Of a stretch of DNA of 21,109 nucleotides, positions 1 through 8,591 are shown piece after piece (position 1 is the first letter of the stretch; each line of letters starts with the position of its first letter). The position numbers were made by a program, and so were the translations under genes. The notes under the pieces were generated by a model that searched no databases, was not told where the DNA came from, and saw nothing but the letters and a program-made list of their open reading frames with translations. Source of the stretch: Bremia lactucae (lineage: Eukaryota > Oomycota > Peronosporomycetes > Peronosporales > Peronosporaceae). The DNA is taken from the NCBI RefSeq assembly GCF_004359215.1, contig NW_027152213.1:248688-269796 (forward strand), read 5' to 3'.

Positions 1-124
1 GCCTTAAGAGAAGTCTTCCTCTATACGTACCGTGTACGTCACCTAACGAGAGGCACCACTCACATCTGAAGCAGTGTGAAGTGGACTTGTACTGAAACAG
101 TACAAGTCGCAGTGCCCCGTTACA
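1..124 (+). repeat. 3' end of a Ty3/gypsy LTR (truncated by window edge)
   Basis: The segment matches the right end of the LTR of element C (18608-19045) in order: a gtcttcctct block, a gtgacgt/gtacgtcac block, a cact-rich block, an acttgtactg...cagtacaagt hairpin, and the terminus agtgccccgttaca. The end CCCCGTTACA (115-124) is the inverted complement of the TGTAACGGGG start seen at 15533 (reading minus), so these LTRs carry 10-bp terminal inverted repeats. An 11-bp perfect stem with an AAA loop lies at 84-108. Whether this is a solo LTR or the end of an element outside the window cannot be seen. Confidence 0.75.
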
Positions 125-175
125 GCGAGCGTATCTTTCTAGATATCTCGCGTAACGGATGACGCTAGGCGTCAT
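125..175 (+). repeat. Hairpin module next to the LTR end, repeated at 13777
   Basis: Directly after the LTR end come two stem-loops: gcgag(c)gtatct...agatatctcgc (125-151) and atgacgc-tag-gcgtcat (159-175). The first 41 bases (125-165) recur at 13777-13817 with three substitutions, where the copy runs into the assembly gap. The function is unknown. It may be the start of an element interior or a small independent repeat. Confidence 0.6.
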
Positions 176-544
176 TCCTCCTAATGTGAATGCACTCATG
201 TGCATCACATACACACGGGTTGGTCACAAATCTGAACCACACCCGAGCCACATATTTCTAGTTTAGACAATAATGCTTTCACATCTTAAAAACATGTAGT
301 TTGAAGATCTGAGACAATTATCAGGGCTAAAGTTGTAACGTTGTCAACAAATAAGATGTATAAAGACTACGCGCTTTACGAAGGCGTAACGCGCAGATGT
401 ATCTTGAATACATTCGCGCAATTCCAAAGAATATTACTTTTTGAAGTGATCATGAAAACTTCCTTTAAATGAGGACGAGGATTCTTTCTTAAGCGGCAAG
501 GGGAAACAGGAAAGGATGCTTTTAAAACGACAAGACGAAGATTT
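176..544. other. Non-coding stretch between LTR relic and DCTN6
   Basis: No convincing reading frame. It must hold the 3' UTR and polyadenylation region of the minus-strand gene ending at 545. An imperfect hairpin, gcgc-t-ttacg...cgtaa-c-gcgc, lies at about 371-394. Nothing else was recognised. Confidence 0.5.
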
Positions 545-1102
545 TTATTGCTCGCTCAACTCCCGCATGTCGTGATGTTTCTCAAGCGCATAAATGCTTT
601 TGGAACCTCTTGAAAAAATATCGACATACTTTTGAATCATTGTTGAGTGGGCTTTGACGAAATAATCCTTTTGCTCTCTCACAATCCGCCGCATATCGCC
701 CCCTGGTGTCTGCACAGCCACAAGGATCGAGTTGTCCGGCACGAGCTCACCAGCGGCCACGACAACGCCGCTGCCGATGATGCAATTGTTCCCGATAATG
801 GAGCCTTCTAGCGCTAACGACTTAGGTTCAAACCAATTACCATTTCCCACGCTGTGGCTTCGAACCTCGCATCCGCTCTCAAAGAGATTATTGCTACCGA
901 TTTCCATGACGTTTAGTGTGTCGTTTGCCAAAATGGTGCCGTCCTCCACAAGGCAGCGCTCACCCATTACAATTATACCACCTGGAGAACGCACTGATGC
1001 ACCAGGGTGTACAGCACAATTATTTCCAATGGTAATCGCGCCTTGAAGCTGTGCTGCCGTGCACACGGCCGCAGTCGGCGCTATCATAACATTTTGCTTC
1101 AT
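545..1102 (-). CDS. DCTN6: Dynactin subunit 6 (p27), left-handed beta-helix protein
   Basis: This 185-residue protein has the length of animal dynactin p27 (about 190). Residues roughly 20-130 show the six-residue periodicity of a left-handed beta-helix (for example ITIGNNCAVHPGASV, GSIIGNNCIIGSGVVV), with the family hallmarks GCEVRSHSVGNGNWFEPK and the tail around NSILVAVQTPGGDMRR. After the helix comes a helical tail with YVDIFSRGS. p27 pairs with p25 at the pointed end of the dynactin complex and helps link dynein to membrane cargo in the cytoplasm. That role is family knowledge, not seen here. The gene has no intron and starts at the first ATG, only 61 bp from the divergent folate gene. 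A generic gamma-carbonic-anhydrase-like hexapeptide protein is the alternative, but the helix lacks the three-histidine zinc set. Confidence 0.87.
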   Translation of the reverse strand: MKQNVMIAPTAAVCTAAQLQGAITIGNNCAVHPGASVRSPGGIIVMGERCLVEDGTILANDTLNVMEIGSNNLFESGCEVRSHSVGNGNWFEPKSLALEGSIIGNNCIIGSGVVVAAGELVPDNSILVAVQTPGGDMRRIVREQKDYFVKAHSTMIQKYVDIFSRGSKSIYALEKHHDMRELSEQ

Positions 1103-1163
1103 ATGTTAGAAAAAACAAAAACTATTATATTAGTATCACGCTGATAATTGTTATAATCCAATC
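1103..1163. promoter_or_regulatory. 61-bp shared intergenic region of a divergent gene pair
   Basis: The start codons of the minus-strand dynactin gene (1100-1102) and the plus-strand folate gene (1164) are only 61 bp apart. Both promoters or 5' UTRs must therefore share or overlap this AT-rich stretch, or lie partly inside each other's transcribed region. It contains ttataatcca near the plus-strand start. No known oomycete core promoter element was identified with confidence. Confidence 0.6.
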
Positions 1164-2180
1164 ATGTCAGCGCGAATATTGGATGGCAAGGCTATAGCTA
1201 AGGCGCTACGCGAAGCGCTTAAGAATAATGTAGCTGCATTGACGGCGAAACATGGAAGGGTGCGTTTATTTTCTGCAGTTGCACTTAAACGCTAATCACT
1301 CGTAGGCTCCAGCTTTGGGGCTAATAATGGTGGGAGATCGCCAGGATTCGGCACTGTACGTGCGCAACAAGAACATGGCGTGTCGACGCTCGGGAATACG
1401 CTCCGATAACTTTTTCTTTGATGAGAGCGTCTCCCAGGTAGCATCAGCCAGTACAGACACACGCGAGACTCCATGGAGGCTGACTACTATATTTAGGACA
1501 CTCTCGTGCGCAAGATTAAAGAGCTCAACGAGGACCCAAATATCGACGGAATTCTATTGCAGCTACCATTACCAGGCAAGCGACTAGAAGCTCAGCAAAT
1601 TATTGATCACATTCACCACCTTAAAGACGTTGACGGATTGCATCCTTTTAATGCCGGGGAGCTAGCCATGCGCGGAAGATATCCGTACTTGATTCCATGC
1701 ACAGCCAAAGGAATAGTAGCATTGCTGGATGACCAGCATATATCACTGCGTGGCAAGACGGCGGTAATTATTGGACGTAGTAATTTGGTAGGAAACCCAG
1801 TGAGTATGCTGCTGCAGAAGCGAGACGCAACGACTATCGTATGTCACTCGAAGACAGTGGATCTCCCTTCATATGTGCGTCAAGCTGATGTGGTCGTGGC
1901 AGCCTGTGGACAGCCATATCTTGTGCGTGGCGACTGGCTTAAACCTGGCGCCACTGTGATTGATGTAGGTATCAATTTTGTGCGCGATATAGCTGGAGAA
2001 TTCCATGGTATTGCAAATCTCGACGGCTTGAAGCTCGTTGGTGACGTCCATTTACCAGAGGCTTGTAAGGTAGCTAAAGCTGTGACTCCTGTCCCTGGAG
2101 GCGTGGGACCTATGACAATTGCGATGCTGCTGCATAATGTCGTGGAAGCATACAAGCGCCACGTTGGTCATAGTTTTTAA
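1164..2180 (+). CDS. Methylenetetrahydrofolate dehydrogenase / methenyltetrahydrofolate cyclohydrolase (three exons)
   Basis: Exons are 1164-1259, 1306-1437 and 1497-2180, giving 303 residues. The introns (46 and 59 bp) have GT...AG ends, phase 0, and branch-like ctaat and ctgac. This bifunctional FolD/MTHFD enzyme interconverts 5,10-methylene-, methenyl- and 10-formyl-THF using NAD(P). Visible motifs: MSARILDGKAIA at the start; YVRNK (Y50, K54), the catalytic Tyr-Lys; DGILLQLPLPG (93-103); KDVDGLHPFNAG; the Rossmann segment TAVIIGRSNLVGNP (from about 164); and the C-terminal signature PGGVGPMT (276-283). The length fits a single-domain FolD-type protein of about 290 residues; no formyl-THF synthetase domain follows before the stop. 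No targeting peptide is evident, so a cytosolic location is inferred. Without splicing, exon 2 runs into a wrong frame and exon 1 stops, which supports the splice model. Confidence 0.9.
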
Positions 2181-3429
2181 AATTGCATGTCAATAGCACG
2201 ATAAGTTACGGATTGTGTCTGTTGGGCGTTTAATAAGAGGAAGTTAAAGGCGCTCTTTATAAACCACTTTTAGATTCACAGTGAGTACGTGAAGGCGTTG
2301 CGAAGAATTGTTGTAGGATGCATTTCTAAGGATGGCAGCTGATTAATTCGGTGATTGCGGCTAATACCTTTAGATCATCGCTATAGTTCGGACGTAGCAT
2401 TAGCGGTTCGGCTTCAAGGTCAAAATCTTCCATCGCTGAAGTAATAAAGATCCAAAATACATGTGGCAGATGCAAAGGCGTTTTTATCAGGATGCGTCTT
2501 GTGTATTTAAATTGGCGCATCCCAAGCAGACAATCACACAGTCGAGTTCTATTTCTCTGTCGCTGACGGTGGTGGACCTCGCGACTTTGGCTGCGCTTAC
2601 ATTCATAAACGTGCATGCTGAATTGCCAGGCTTTATGGTAGTCGGAATTATCATGCAATTGTAGTGCTACCCATTTATGACCTCTGCGTAAGTTTTGTTC
2701 ATGGTGCATACTTATTGGTGCTATTCGAATTAAGTTACTGCAAAACTGTCGGAAGAAATCCTGCTCATCTCGGACATAGATAGGGAGCGACCGCCCAACT
2801 TTACTAAACAAAAGTGCTAAAAAAGCATTGTATTAAAGGCATGTCCCTGCTGGTAACAAGTTGCGGAGGTGACAGTCATGGAGTTGCATAAAATAGTGGC
2901 ACTGAAAGATCGGCATCCCTTTCTTCTTACCTGACACCAAGCCTTCCTTACGCGTGATGCGACTACTAACAATTTTGACATAACGATATAGGGAGTCATG
3001 ATGAAGAGTAAAATATTGTGCTGAAATCTTGAGAAGTTCCAAATTGCAGAAAAAAACGTGGCGGTGGGGACATTTATTTGCTTAAGAGTGGAGAGTCATG
3101 ATGAAGAGTATAAGAAAAATACTTGGCGGCGGGGACATCGGTGTCCAAAGACAAGTCAGAGAAGCGAGAAATCAAGCATCGAATGAAAAAGCTAAGCGAA
3201 TGCACTGGACACTTCTTAACATGGTTCGCTCGATGATATGTGCAAGTCGACTGTCTTTGTCGTTTTGGTTGAGTATGCATATATATTTTCAATCACAGCC
3301 CGACAAGCGCAATCAAATCCGAGCATTGCCGATGGAGGTGCTTACGAAGCGTGCTTCGCGAATGAACTCGCTTGCAAAGAGGTCTCAAGTGGACGTTATC
3401 ATCGGACGCGGCTCTCAAACTGTAATCTC
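2181..3429. other. Stretch without an assignable gene
   Basis: It begins with the 3' flank of the folate gene. The longest open frame (2326-2811, minus, 161 codons) has an unusual composition rich in His, Arg and Cys, matches no family I know, and overlaps a hydrophobic plus-strand frame (2461-2664). I do not call either a gene. A diverged direct repeat is present: gagtcatgatgaagagta at about 2994-3011 and again at about 3093-3110, each followed some tens of bases later by ggcggNggggacat. The 3293-3430 part may be the decayed downstream end of the copia relic to its right. Confidence 0.4.
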
Positions 3430-4278
3430 TTAAAAGATAGTGAGTAATAATGATCGTCACATTCTTCATCATCATCCGATTCCAGTCCGTTCTCAAGCAT
3501 GAGCACTGGTTCTTGACTGCGACGTGCTCTAGCTAATTGGGTCGGAATACCATGTCGCTTTTCATTCTTTAAAACTCTGTCAGCTTCAATCAGGAGGGCT
3601 CGTGGTCGTCCAGTACTTGCATCACGGTGTCTTCAACAAACTCGTCCGGACACTGCATCGGCTCATCTTGAGTCGGTCTCTCCACGTGTTCGGGATAGAT
3701 CGTGTCATCATTATCTTCAATAACCTGGATGATCGTCTTATGTCGGGGTGTCACATGTTCCACTGACTTCCCGTTCGTCGAACTTTACTGTTCGTACAAC
3801 TTGCAGCTTGTCGGAGTCCAAGTCGTATACCTGTATCCTTTCGTATTTTCTGCATACCATGAACAAACACTTATACACTTTTGGGTCCAACTAGGTACGC
3901 TTAATCTTATCCACGTGTGCATAACCCATACACGCAGGTGTTCAATGCATGGCTTCACCCGAAATCCTATTCTTAAGGTGCGGTACCGGGATGTACCCTG
4001 CCAGTCGACCGGTTAATCAGGTATACTGCTGTGTTGACCGCTTCTGCCCACAATCCATCGAATTGCCTATGAAGTGCATCATCGATCTTGCCTTCTCCGT
4101 GATTGTCCGGTTGGCTCGTTCCGCCACACCGTTTTGCTGTGGGCTATATGGTACCGTTTTCTGGTGTACGATTCCATTATTCGAACAGTTTTTGCTCATC
4201 GCTTTGTTTCCGAATTCCGATCCGTTGTACGAACGTAAGCACTTGACGCTAGCGTTTCACTGTCTTTCGTATAGTGTC

Positions 4279-4356
4279 TTGAACTTCTTAAACTTCATTA
4301 ATACTTCTGTCTTTGCCTTGAACTTCTTAAACTTCATTAATACTTCTGTCTTTGCC
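4279..4356. repeat. Tandem duplication, 2 x 39 bp
   Basis: Copies at 4279-4317 and 4318-4356 are identical, beginning ttgaacttcttaaac. The unit is 13 codons and lies within the copia integrase remnant, so it duplicates 13 residues without shifting the frame. Confidence 0.95.
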
Positions 4357-4731
4357 TTGAGGGATTATGTCACCACACGAGAATGGCCGCCACAAAAGTG
4401 AGCACGTACTTTGCATCACCTTTTGACATTGTCTTTATGGGGCCGATCGCGTCCGTGTGTACAATACAAGCTCCAGTATAACTGATGCGCGTGCTTGGGA
4501 TTGCGACGGGAATCTTTCCACCGTCAGTTTGCTTTTATGCAACCACCGGACAAATTATTGACCTTCTTTTTCTTGATCATTGGTAACCTCGTCCTGCTAG
4601 TTGTATTTTCAACTGTATTTCTTCGCTTGGGTGCCCCATTCAAGCATGTTATAGCTTCCGCTCATCTTCAAATTGAGCGTATTACAAATACTGTGCCATG
4701 TCTTGATGACATTTTAGCACGGATGTCTTGC

Positions 4732-4779
4732 CGATTTTTGTCCGGATGCCACTTCCGATTTTTGTCCGGATGCCACTTC
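4732..4779. repeat. Tandem duplication, 2 x 24 bp
   Basis: Identical units cgatttttgtccggatgcca(cttc) at 4732-4755 and 4756-4779. The unit is eight codons (SGIRTKIG on the minus strand) in the region between the copia protease and integrase. Confidence 0.95.
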
Positions 4780-5033
4780 CTTTGACTTGTTTTAAATAAT
4801 CCATGAATCTTGACAAAATTCCACACTCATGCCTCAGTCTGTCAATTTGCAGACGGACAGCAATCGTCGATTTAAACCTGGAGAGCTTCCGCTTCATGTA
4901 TTCATTTGCCTTCGGTGTCCTACAAGAGCACTTCACCCTTTCCGCAACACAAAGTTTCTTACCATTTGCAATGGTAACCTCAATGACGCTTGGAAGTGTT
5001 TCGTACCCGATGAATTCGTCGCGATACGGGGAA

Positions 5034-5205
5034 ATGTGAACCTATCAATTAACCAACCGCCTGATCGACCACCTCCGTCACCATTGCCGTTCTCGGTGGG
5101 GCAACCACGCTTGAAATACATGTGTACCTATCAATTAACCAACCGCCTGATCGACCACCTCCGTCACCATTGCCGTTCTGGGTGGGGCAATGACGCTTGA
5201 AATAC
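5034..5205. repeat. Tandem duplication, about 2 x 86 bp
   Basis: The block starting atgtg(a/t)acctatcaatta occurs at about 5034-5119 and again at about 5120-5205, period 86, with only a few substitutions. It covers the sequence just after the copia zinc knuckle. 86 is not a multiple of three, so it shifts the frame. Confidence 0.93.
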
Positions 5206-5705
5206 CCGACCTGGTTGTAAATGAAGCACTTACCTTCGAAGCTTTCACTTTTCATGAGCCGTACCCTCTTTTACCATGTCCCTTTGCAGTCTTTAAACTC
5301 TTCGAGCTTCTAAACTTGCTTCCATTATTTGGGTCATCTTGAGTGCACGCTTGACTTTTCTTCTTCTCCAGTCGTCCAAATTCTTCCAGAAGCTTCTTCT
5401 TTACCTCGACAAGCGTGGTGTTCTTGAAACTTTCACGGTGGAGGATATCATTCCATATTTATCCGAAAGACTGCGCAGAAGAATCACCAATTGTCGAGCT
5501 TCATCCAGTGTCAGCATATCCACGACCAGTTCATCAAAACTGTCGAGTTGCTTGGACATCGTCATTCCGTCTTCCATCTTAAAGTCACGGAGACGACGGG
5601 TCATCGACACTAGATTGTGCAACGTTGCCCGAATGTAAAAATCCTTGAGCGTATTCCACACATGAAGAGCCGAGGTAGCCGGATATGAAACGGTCATCAC
5701 CCAAA
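5180..5705 (-). pseudogene. Copia Gag remnant (UBN2-like domain and damaged CCHC knuckle)
   Basis: An open 99-codon stretch (5700-5401) contains HVWNTLKDFYIRATLHN, MTRRLRDFKMEDGMTM and SFDELVVDM, followed by LVILLRSLSDKYG. That is the usual run of the copia Gag UBN2 domain (W.L...Y, L...L..LKM.EG, LP..Y). The start of the domain is missing beyond about 5705, where the plus-strand copia relic begins. Downstream, a knuckle CX2CX4HX4C is present but damaged: C-FI-Y-NQVG-Y-FKRH-C, with the second Cys and the His both replaced by Tyr. Gag would form the virus-like particle; this copy cannot be functional. Confidence 0.8.
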
Positions 5706-6780
5706 CGCACCGAAGACAGTGAGATGTTACAGCTCATGCGTGGGTTGATGGGACGATTAAATCGCTTGGAAGAATCACAATGCAAGATTCATGGACAGCT
5801 TTCTGGAGGGCAACGTGTAAACAAGAATGTGGAAGATGTTCAGATGTCACCAAGAAATAATTTGTTTACATCGGGACTGGGACGTGGGCCACGAATGCAT
5901 ATCGATGCACTGAGTGGGTCAAGGCGGATAGGCCTGCGGAGATGCCAGGATACATTGGACACCGGCAACACGATCATGAATTACCACGGTCGCGGTTGGA
6001 AAGAGTTTACGACGCCGCCGTGATCGATCACCAGGCTGTTCTACCAGTGCATCACCACCACATGAACGATGCTGGAGGACCAGCACAGCATATGGAGCAG
6101 GTTGTGAGGTACCCTGACGCAAACAAAAAGCTTGCAATTCGTATGTTTGATGGAGCGGAACTGTACGAAGGACTTGGCTCTGGATTTTTGGAGTGGGGAC
6201 GTCGTTTCGAAAGACAGGTAAATTTGACCCAACCAGCCTGTGGTTTTCTATGGCCGGAAGACGTCAAAGTTGATCTTCCCGGACACTATCTCCGATGCGT
6301 AGCCGAGCGTTACTATCATAAACGACTGGAAACTTGGTGGAATCAGATGCCACCCTTAAATACGCAATGGAGAAAATGCTTGAGGCATTTAAAACACAAT
6401 TCGCTCCGGCACAATCGATGAGACTGTTATCAAAGCCGAAAGACCCGAAGAAAATAGTAATTGAGCATTTTCTCTATCTGGTGGCTGTGGCGGAAGTGTC
6501 GGAAGGAGCTGTAGAATACCTGGTCCTTAACAACATAGTACAATACGCGTCAGAAGACATGAGGGTAGTGCTGATGGCGAAGGTAGATGCTGGAATGACG
6601 GATTATTTGCAGCAAGCTGAAGAGATGGCCCATTTTGCCCAAGCTTGGGAATCCGTGACAAAGGAACAAGTGTCGAGAGGTGTTGCGAACGTCGCCCGAG
6701 AGCCGTGATTTCATGAGACTCGAAGTTGTCATGAATGTGGAGAGATTGGACATTTAAGACAGATGTATCCTAATCGCAGC
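5685..6780 (+). pseudogene. Copia-type Gag with CCHC knuckle, frameshifted
   Basis: The first open part contains a short basic/helical region (MLQLMRGLMGRLNRLEESQ), likely coiled coil. The core includes KLAIRMFDGAELYEGLGSGF and WPEDVKVDLPGHYLRCVAE, then LVLNNIVQYASEDMRVVLM, a pattern I recall from oomycete copia-like Gag proteins. The frame passes from 5942-6421 to 6334-6708 around 6340-6360, where LETWWNQMP and MVESDATLKYAMEKM overlap. After a stop near 6708 the knuckle C-HE-C-GEIG-H-LRQM-Y follows, with the last Cys changed to Tyr. It is not functional as it stands. Confidence 0.78.
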
Positions 6781-7326
6781 AGTGAAGTTTCAAAAGGTAC
6801 CGCAAACTTTACGCTGGCGATATCAGCACAGGGAGTTTTTCCTAATGACCGCTGGATATATATAGTGGATCAAGCCGTCATTAATGCAGCGATGAATTGT
6901 AGTTGGAAGACGTGACGCCAAAGGCGTGTGTATTCAGACTAATGGAGAAGAGCTTATGATCCGCAAAGTGGGAAGTGTGACACTGCAATTATCTGCGGGT
7001 GGCAAGACACACACTGTAAAGCTTACATAAGTTTATTTCGCGGTCGGACTTGCTCACGTTTTGATTTCGTATGGAAAATTGGATGCTAAAGGATATGTAC
7101 TAGGTCGTCGTGGTACACAGCGTTTACTCGAGACGCGTGATGAAAAATGTCTGATTTTTGAAGTGGAGCTATCGCAATGTGTACTTATGGTTCAGGCCAC
7201 TGGTATACAAACACGACAGCAACCTCATGATTTAATTTTAGCGGCACTTGTGAAAAACGTCGAGTCACATACTGATGCCCACGACGAACCTCAACGGGGT
7301 ACGCGTTATGATTTTAATCTACGCTA
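6781..7326 (+). pseudogene. Copia retropepsin and pre-integrase remnant
   Basis: The segment reading DRWIYIVDQAVINAAMN (about 6849-6899) sits where related elements have W-I-x-DSGAS and a following H; the Ser-Gly-Ala triad is gone, so the protease would be dead. Downstream, in broken frames, come RKVGSVTLQLSAGGKTHTV and then VLISYGKLDAKGYVLGRRG, the conserved end of the protease region. The last open frame stops at 7326. Identification rests on motif order and is moderate. Confidence 0.65.
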
Positions 7327-8591
7327 AGGGCCGCCTGCATTATGGTGCCATCGAGAGACAAGAAGGGATTTTTGGAGACCGACAAGAATACGTGAAGTCT
7401 TAAAAGAGTTCATCCGGATGGCGCTATGCGTCTCCGAGCCAGTGGGCAAGATTTATTTAGTTACTGGGGAGCTTGTCGCCGTTAAGAACTTTGTTCTCGG
7501 TCACAAGAAGATTGATGACCGAGACCAGTACGGCTAGCCCTCACAGATGTATGTAAAGAAAGCTAGGAGTAGCCTCCGACGATTTTACATCAGCCCCCAT
7601 AATCAACGGGCTGAGTGTGGAAGCAAACTTGTCGGATGAAGCCCGCTCTGTCAAACTCAGAAAGGCCTAGGTAGTATCGCTATCTAGCTACCACTAGCGA
7701 CTACATAATTGTTGGCGAATAGCATGAACGACGTTTAAAGCCGGTATTAGTTTGAGAAGCGGGAACTGGTTATGATCCTTTCTAAAGTGTGAAGTTGGTG
7801 TGATTCCACTCTTCGCCGAAAAAGGATTAGCGAGAATTTAGACAAAAGCGAGCCAAAGTTTTTACATAGCTATTAAAAAAATTGTATCACTAGGCATATA
7901 CGACCCTTTTTGAAGGTAGCAAAAGTGTATCCGGTACGGCTTTTCATTAGTCGGAAACAGAAGGCGCAACGCTCTAATAAGGTCAACGTGGCTCGGAGTC
8001 GAAATCCAATCGGACAATATTGTGTAATAATTCTGAGGTAGGTTTTGGTAAAATCCCGTCAGCTTGATATAACTCGACATGATTGGCTAGTTTTCAAGCT
8101 GAAAAATCAACTTTAAATGGCTCGTTTGTCTGGTCTTTAACCATTTGTTGCAGCAGCCTTGGATGTACCCATGCGAATAGGATGTGGCCGTTGGACTAGA
8201 GTAGAACACAACCAATTGGAATGTGTAGCTCAACACGTATCACGAGTTACAATGACTGTCAGGATTTTCCCATTGCTGGATTATAATAGTACGATATAGT
8301 TTCCAGTGATACATTCAACTCGCTAGATAAAACATATATGCAATTGCCGAGACAAAAATTATTCACTCGATGAGTGTCATGCAAACACTACACAGCAACG
8401 CTAATGTTGTAATGTGATTGAAATAGTGATGGTTCAATTATTAATAATGCACGTATTTGCCTTCGACAACTTTTCGTTTTTTTTTTAAATATTAACGGTA
8501 TGTGGTTTCTAAGCGAAATCGTAAATCTCCTCAATTTCTTTTTCAATACGTATATATTATTCACTGGAGAAGCTCAAATGTTCTCTTTAGT
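7327..8591. other. Long non-coding stretch, possibly including copia remains
   Basis: No frame here looks like a protein. The first 300 bases or so follow directly on the copia relic and may be decayed pol or LTR, but I cannot show it. The right part, from about 8100, is AT-rich with a T-run at 8481-8487 and holds the 3' UTR of the minus-strand cysteinyl-tRNA synthetase, whose stop codon is at 8592-8594. Confidence 0.45.

Larger units (their letters stand above)
3430..5045 (-). pseudogene. Copia Pol remnant: protease, integrase, linker
   Basis: The integrase is the clearest part: HTDAIGPIKTMSKGDAKYVL carries the first catalytic Asp, RSYNGSEF is where the second Asp should be (RSDNGSEF in related elements, here Tyr), and SPQQNGVAERANRTI carries the catalytic Glu. 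The protease segment keeps HISPYRDEF and the following ANGKKL, but its frame breaks soon after. After the integrase, a linker with Asp/Glu-rich blocks (PTQDEPMQCPDEF; ESDDDEECDD) runs to about 3430. An in-frame 13-residue duplication (KAKTEVLMKFKKF twice) sits within the integrase. The residue comparisons are from general knowledge of copia integrases, not an alignment. Confidence 0.82.
3430..5705 (-). mobile_element. Decayed Ty1/copia retrotransposon, minus strand
   Basis: Reading leftward, the order is that of copia Gag-Pol: Gag UBN2-type domain (5705-5401), zinc knuckle (about 5235-5180), retropepsin remnant with HISPYRDEF and IEVTIANGKKL (about 5045-4950), pre-integrase segment ending TVERFPSQS (about 4560-4500), integrase core (about 4480-4017), and an integrase-RT linker (about 3720-3430). 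Reverse transcriptase and RNase H are not recognisable and no LTRs were identified. The frame is broken many times by stops and shifts. Three short tandem duplications lie inside it (24, 39 and 86 bp units). Confidence 0.85.
5685..7326 (+). mobile_element. Decayed Ty1/copia-type retrotransposon, plus strand
   Basis: A different element from the one on its left. It has a Gag N-terminal part (5685-6023), a Gag core (5942-6421, continuing in another frame at 6334-6708), a CCHC knuckle (6727-6768), a retropepsin remnant (about 6830-7060) and a conserved segment SYGKLDAKGYVLGRRG (7066 onward) typical of the protease/pre-integrase boundary in copia Pol. At least two frameshifts and several stops separate the parts. 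Integrase and RT were not recognised to the right, and no LTR was identified. Confidence 0.78.

Noticed and set aside
125..175. Rho-independent terminator or CRISPR-like repeat
   Set aside because: The hairpins lie in a eukaryotic retrotransposon context, without T-tract or spacer array.
1292..1587. Open frames overlapping the folate gene as separate genes
   Set aside because: The plus-strand one is exon 2 reading on through intron 2; the minus-strand one is a shadow.
3074..3496. Overlapping small frames as genes
   Set aside because: They are short, overlap on both strands, lack family motifs and lie next to the copia linker remnant.
7862..8080. 72-codon minus-strand frame in the intergenic stretch
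   Set aside because: No motif, no homology recognised, AT-rich context; most likely chance.
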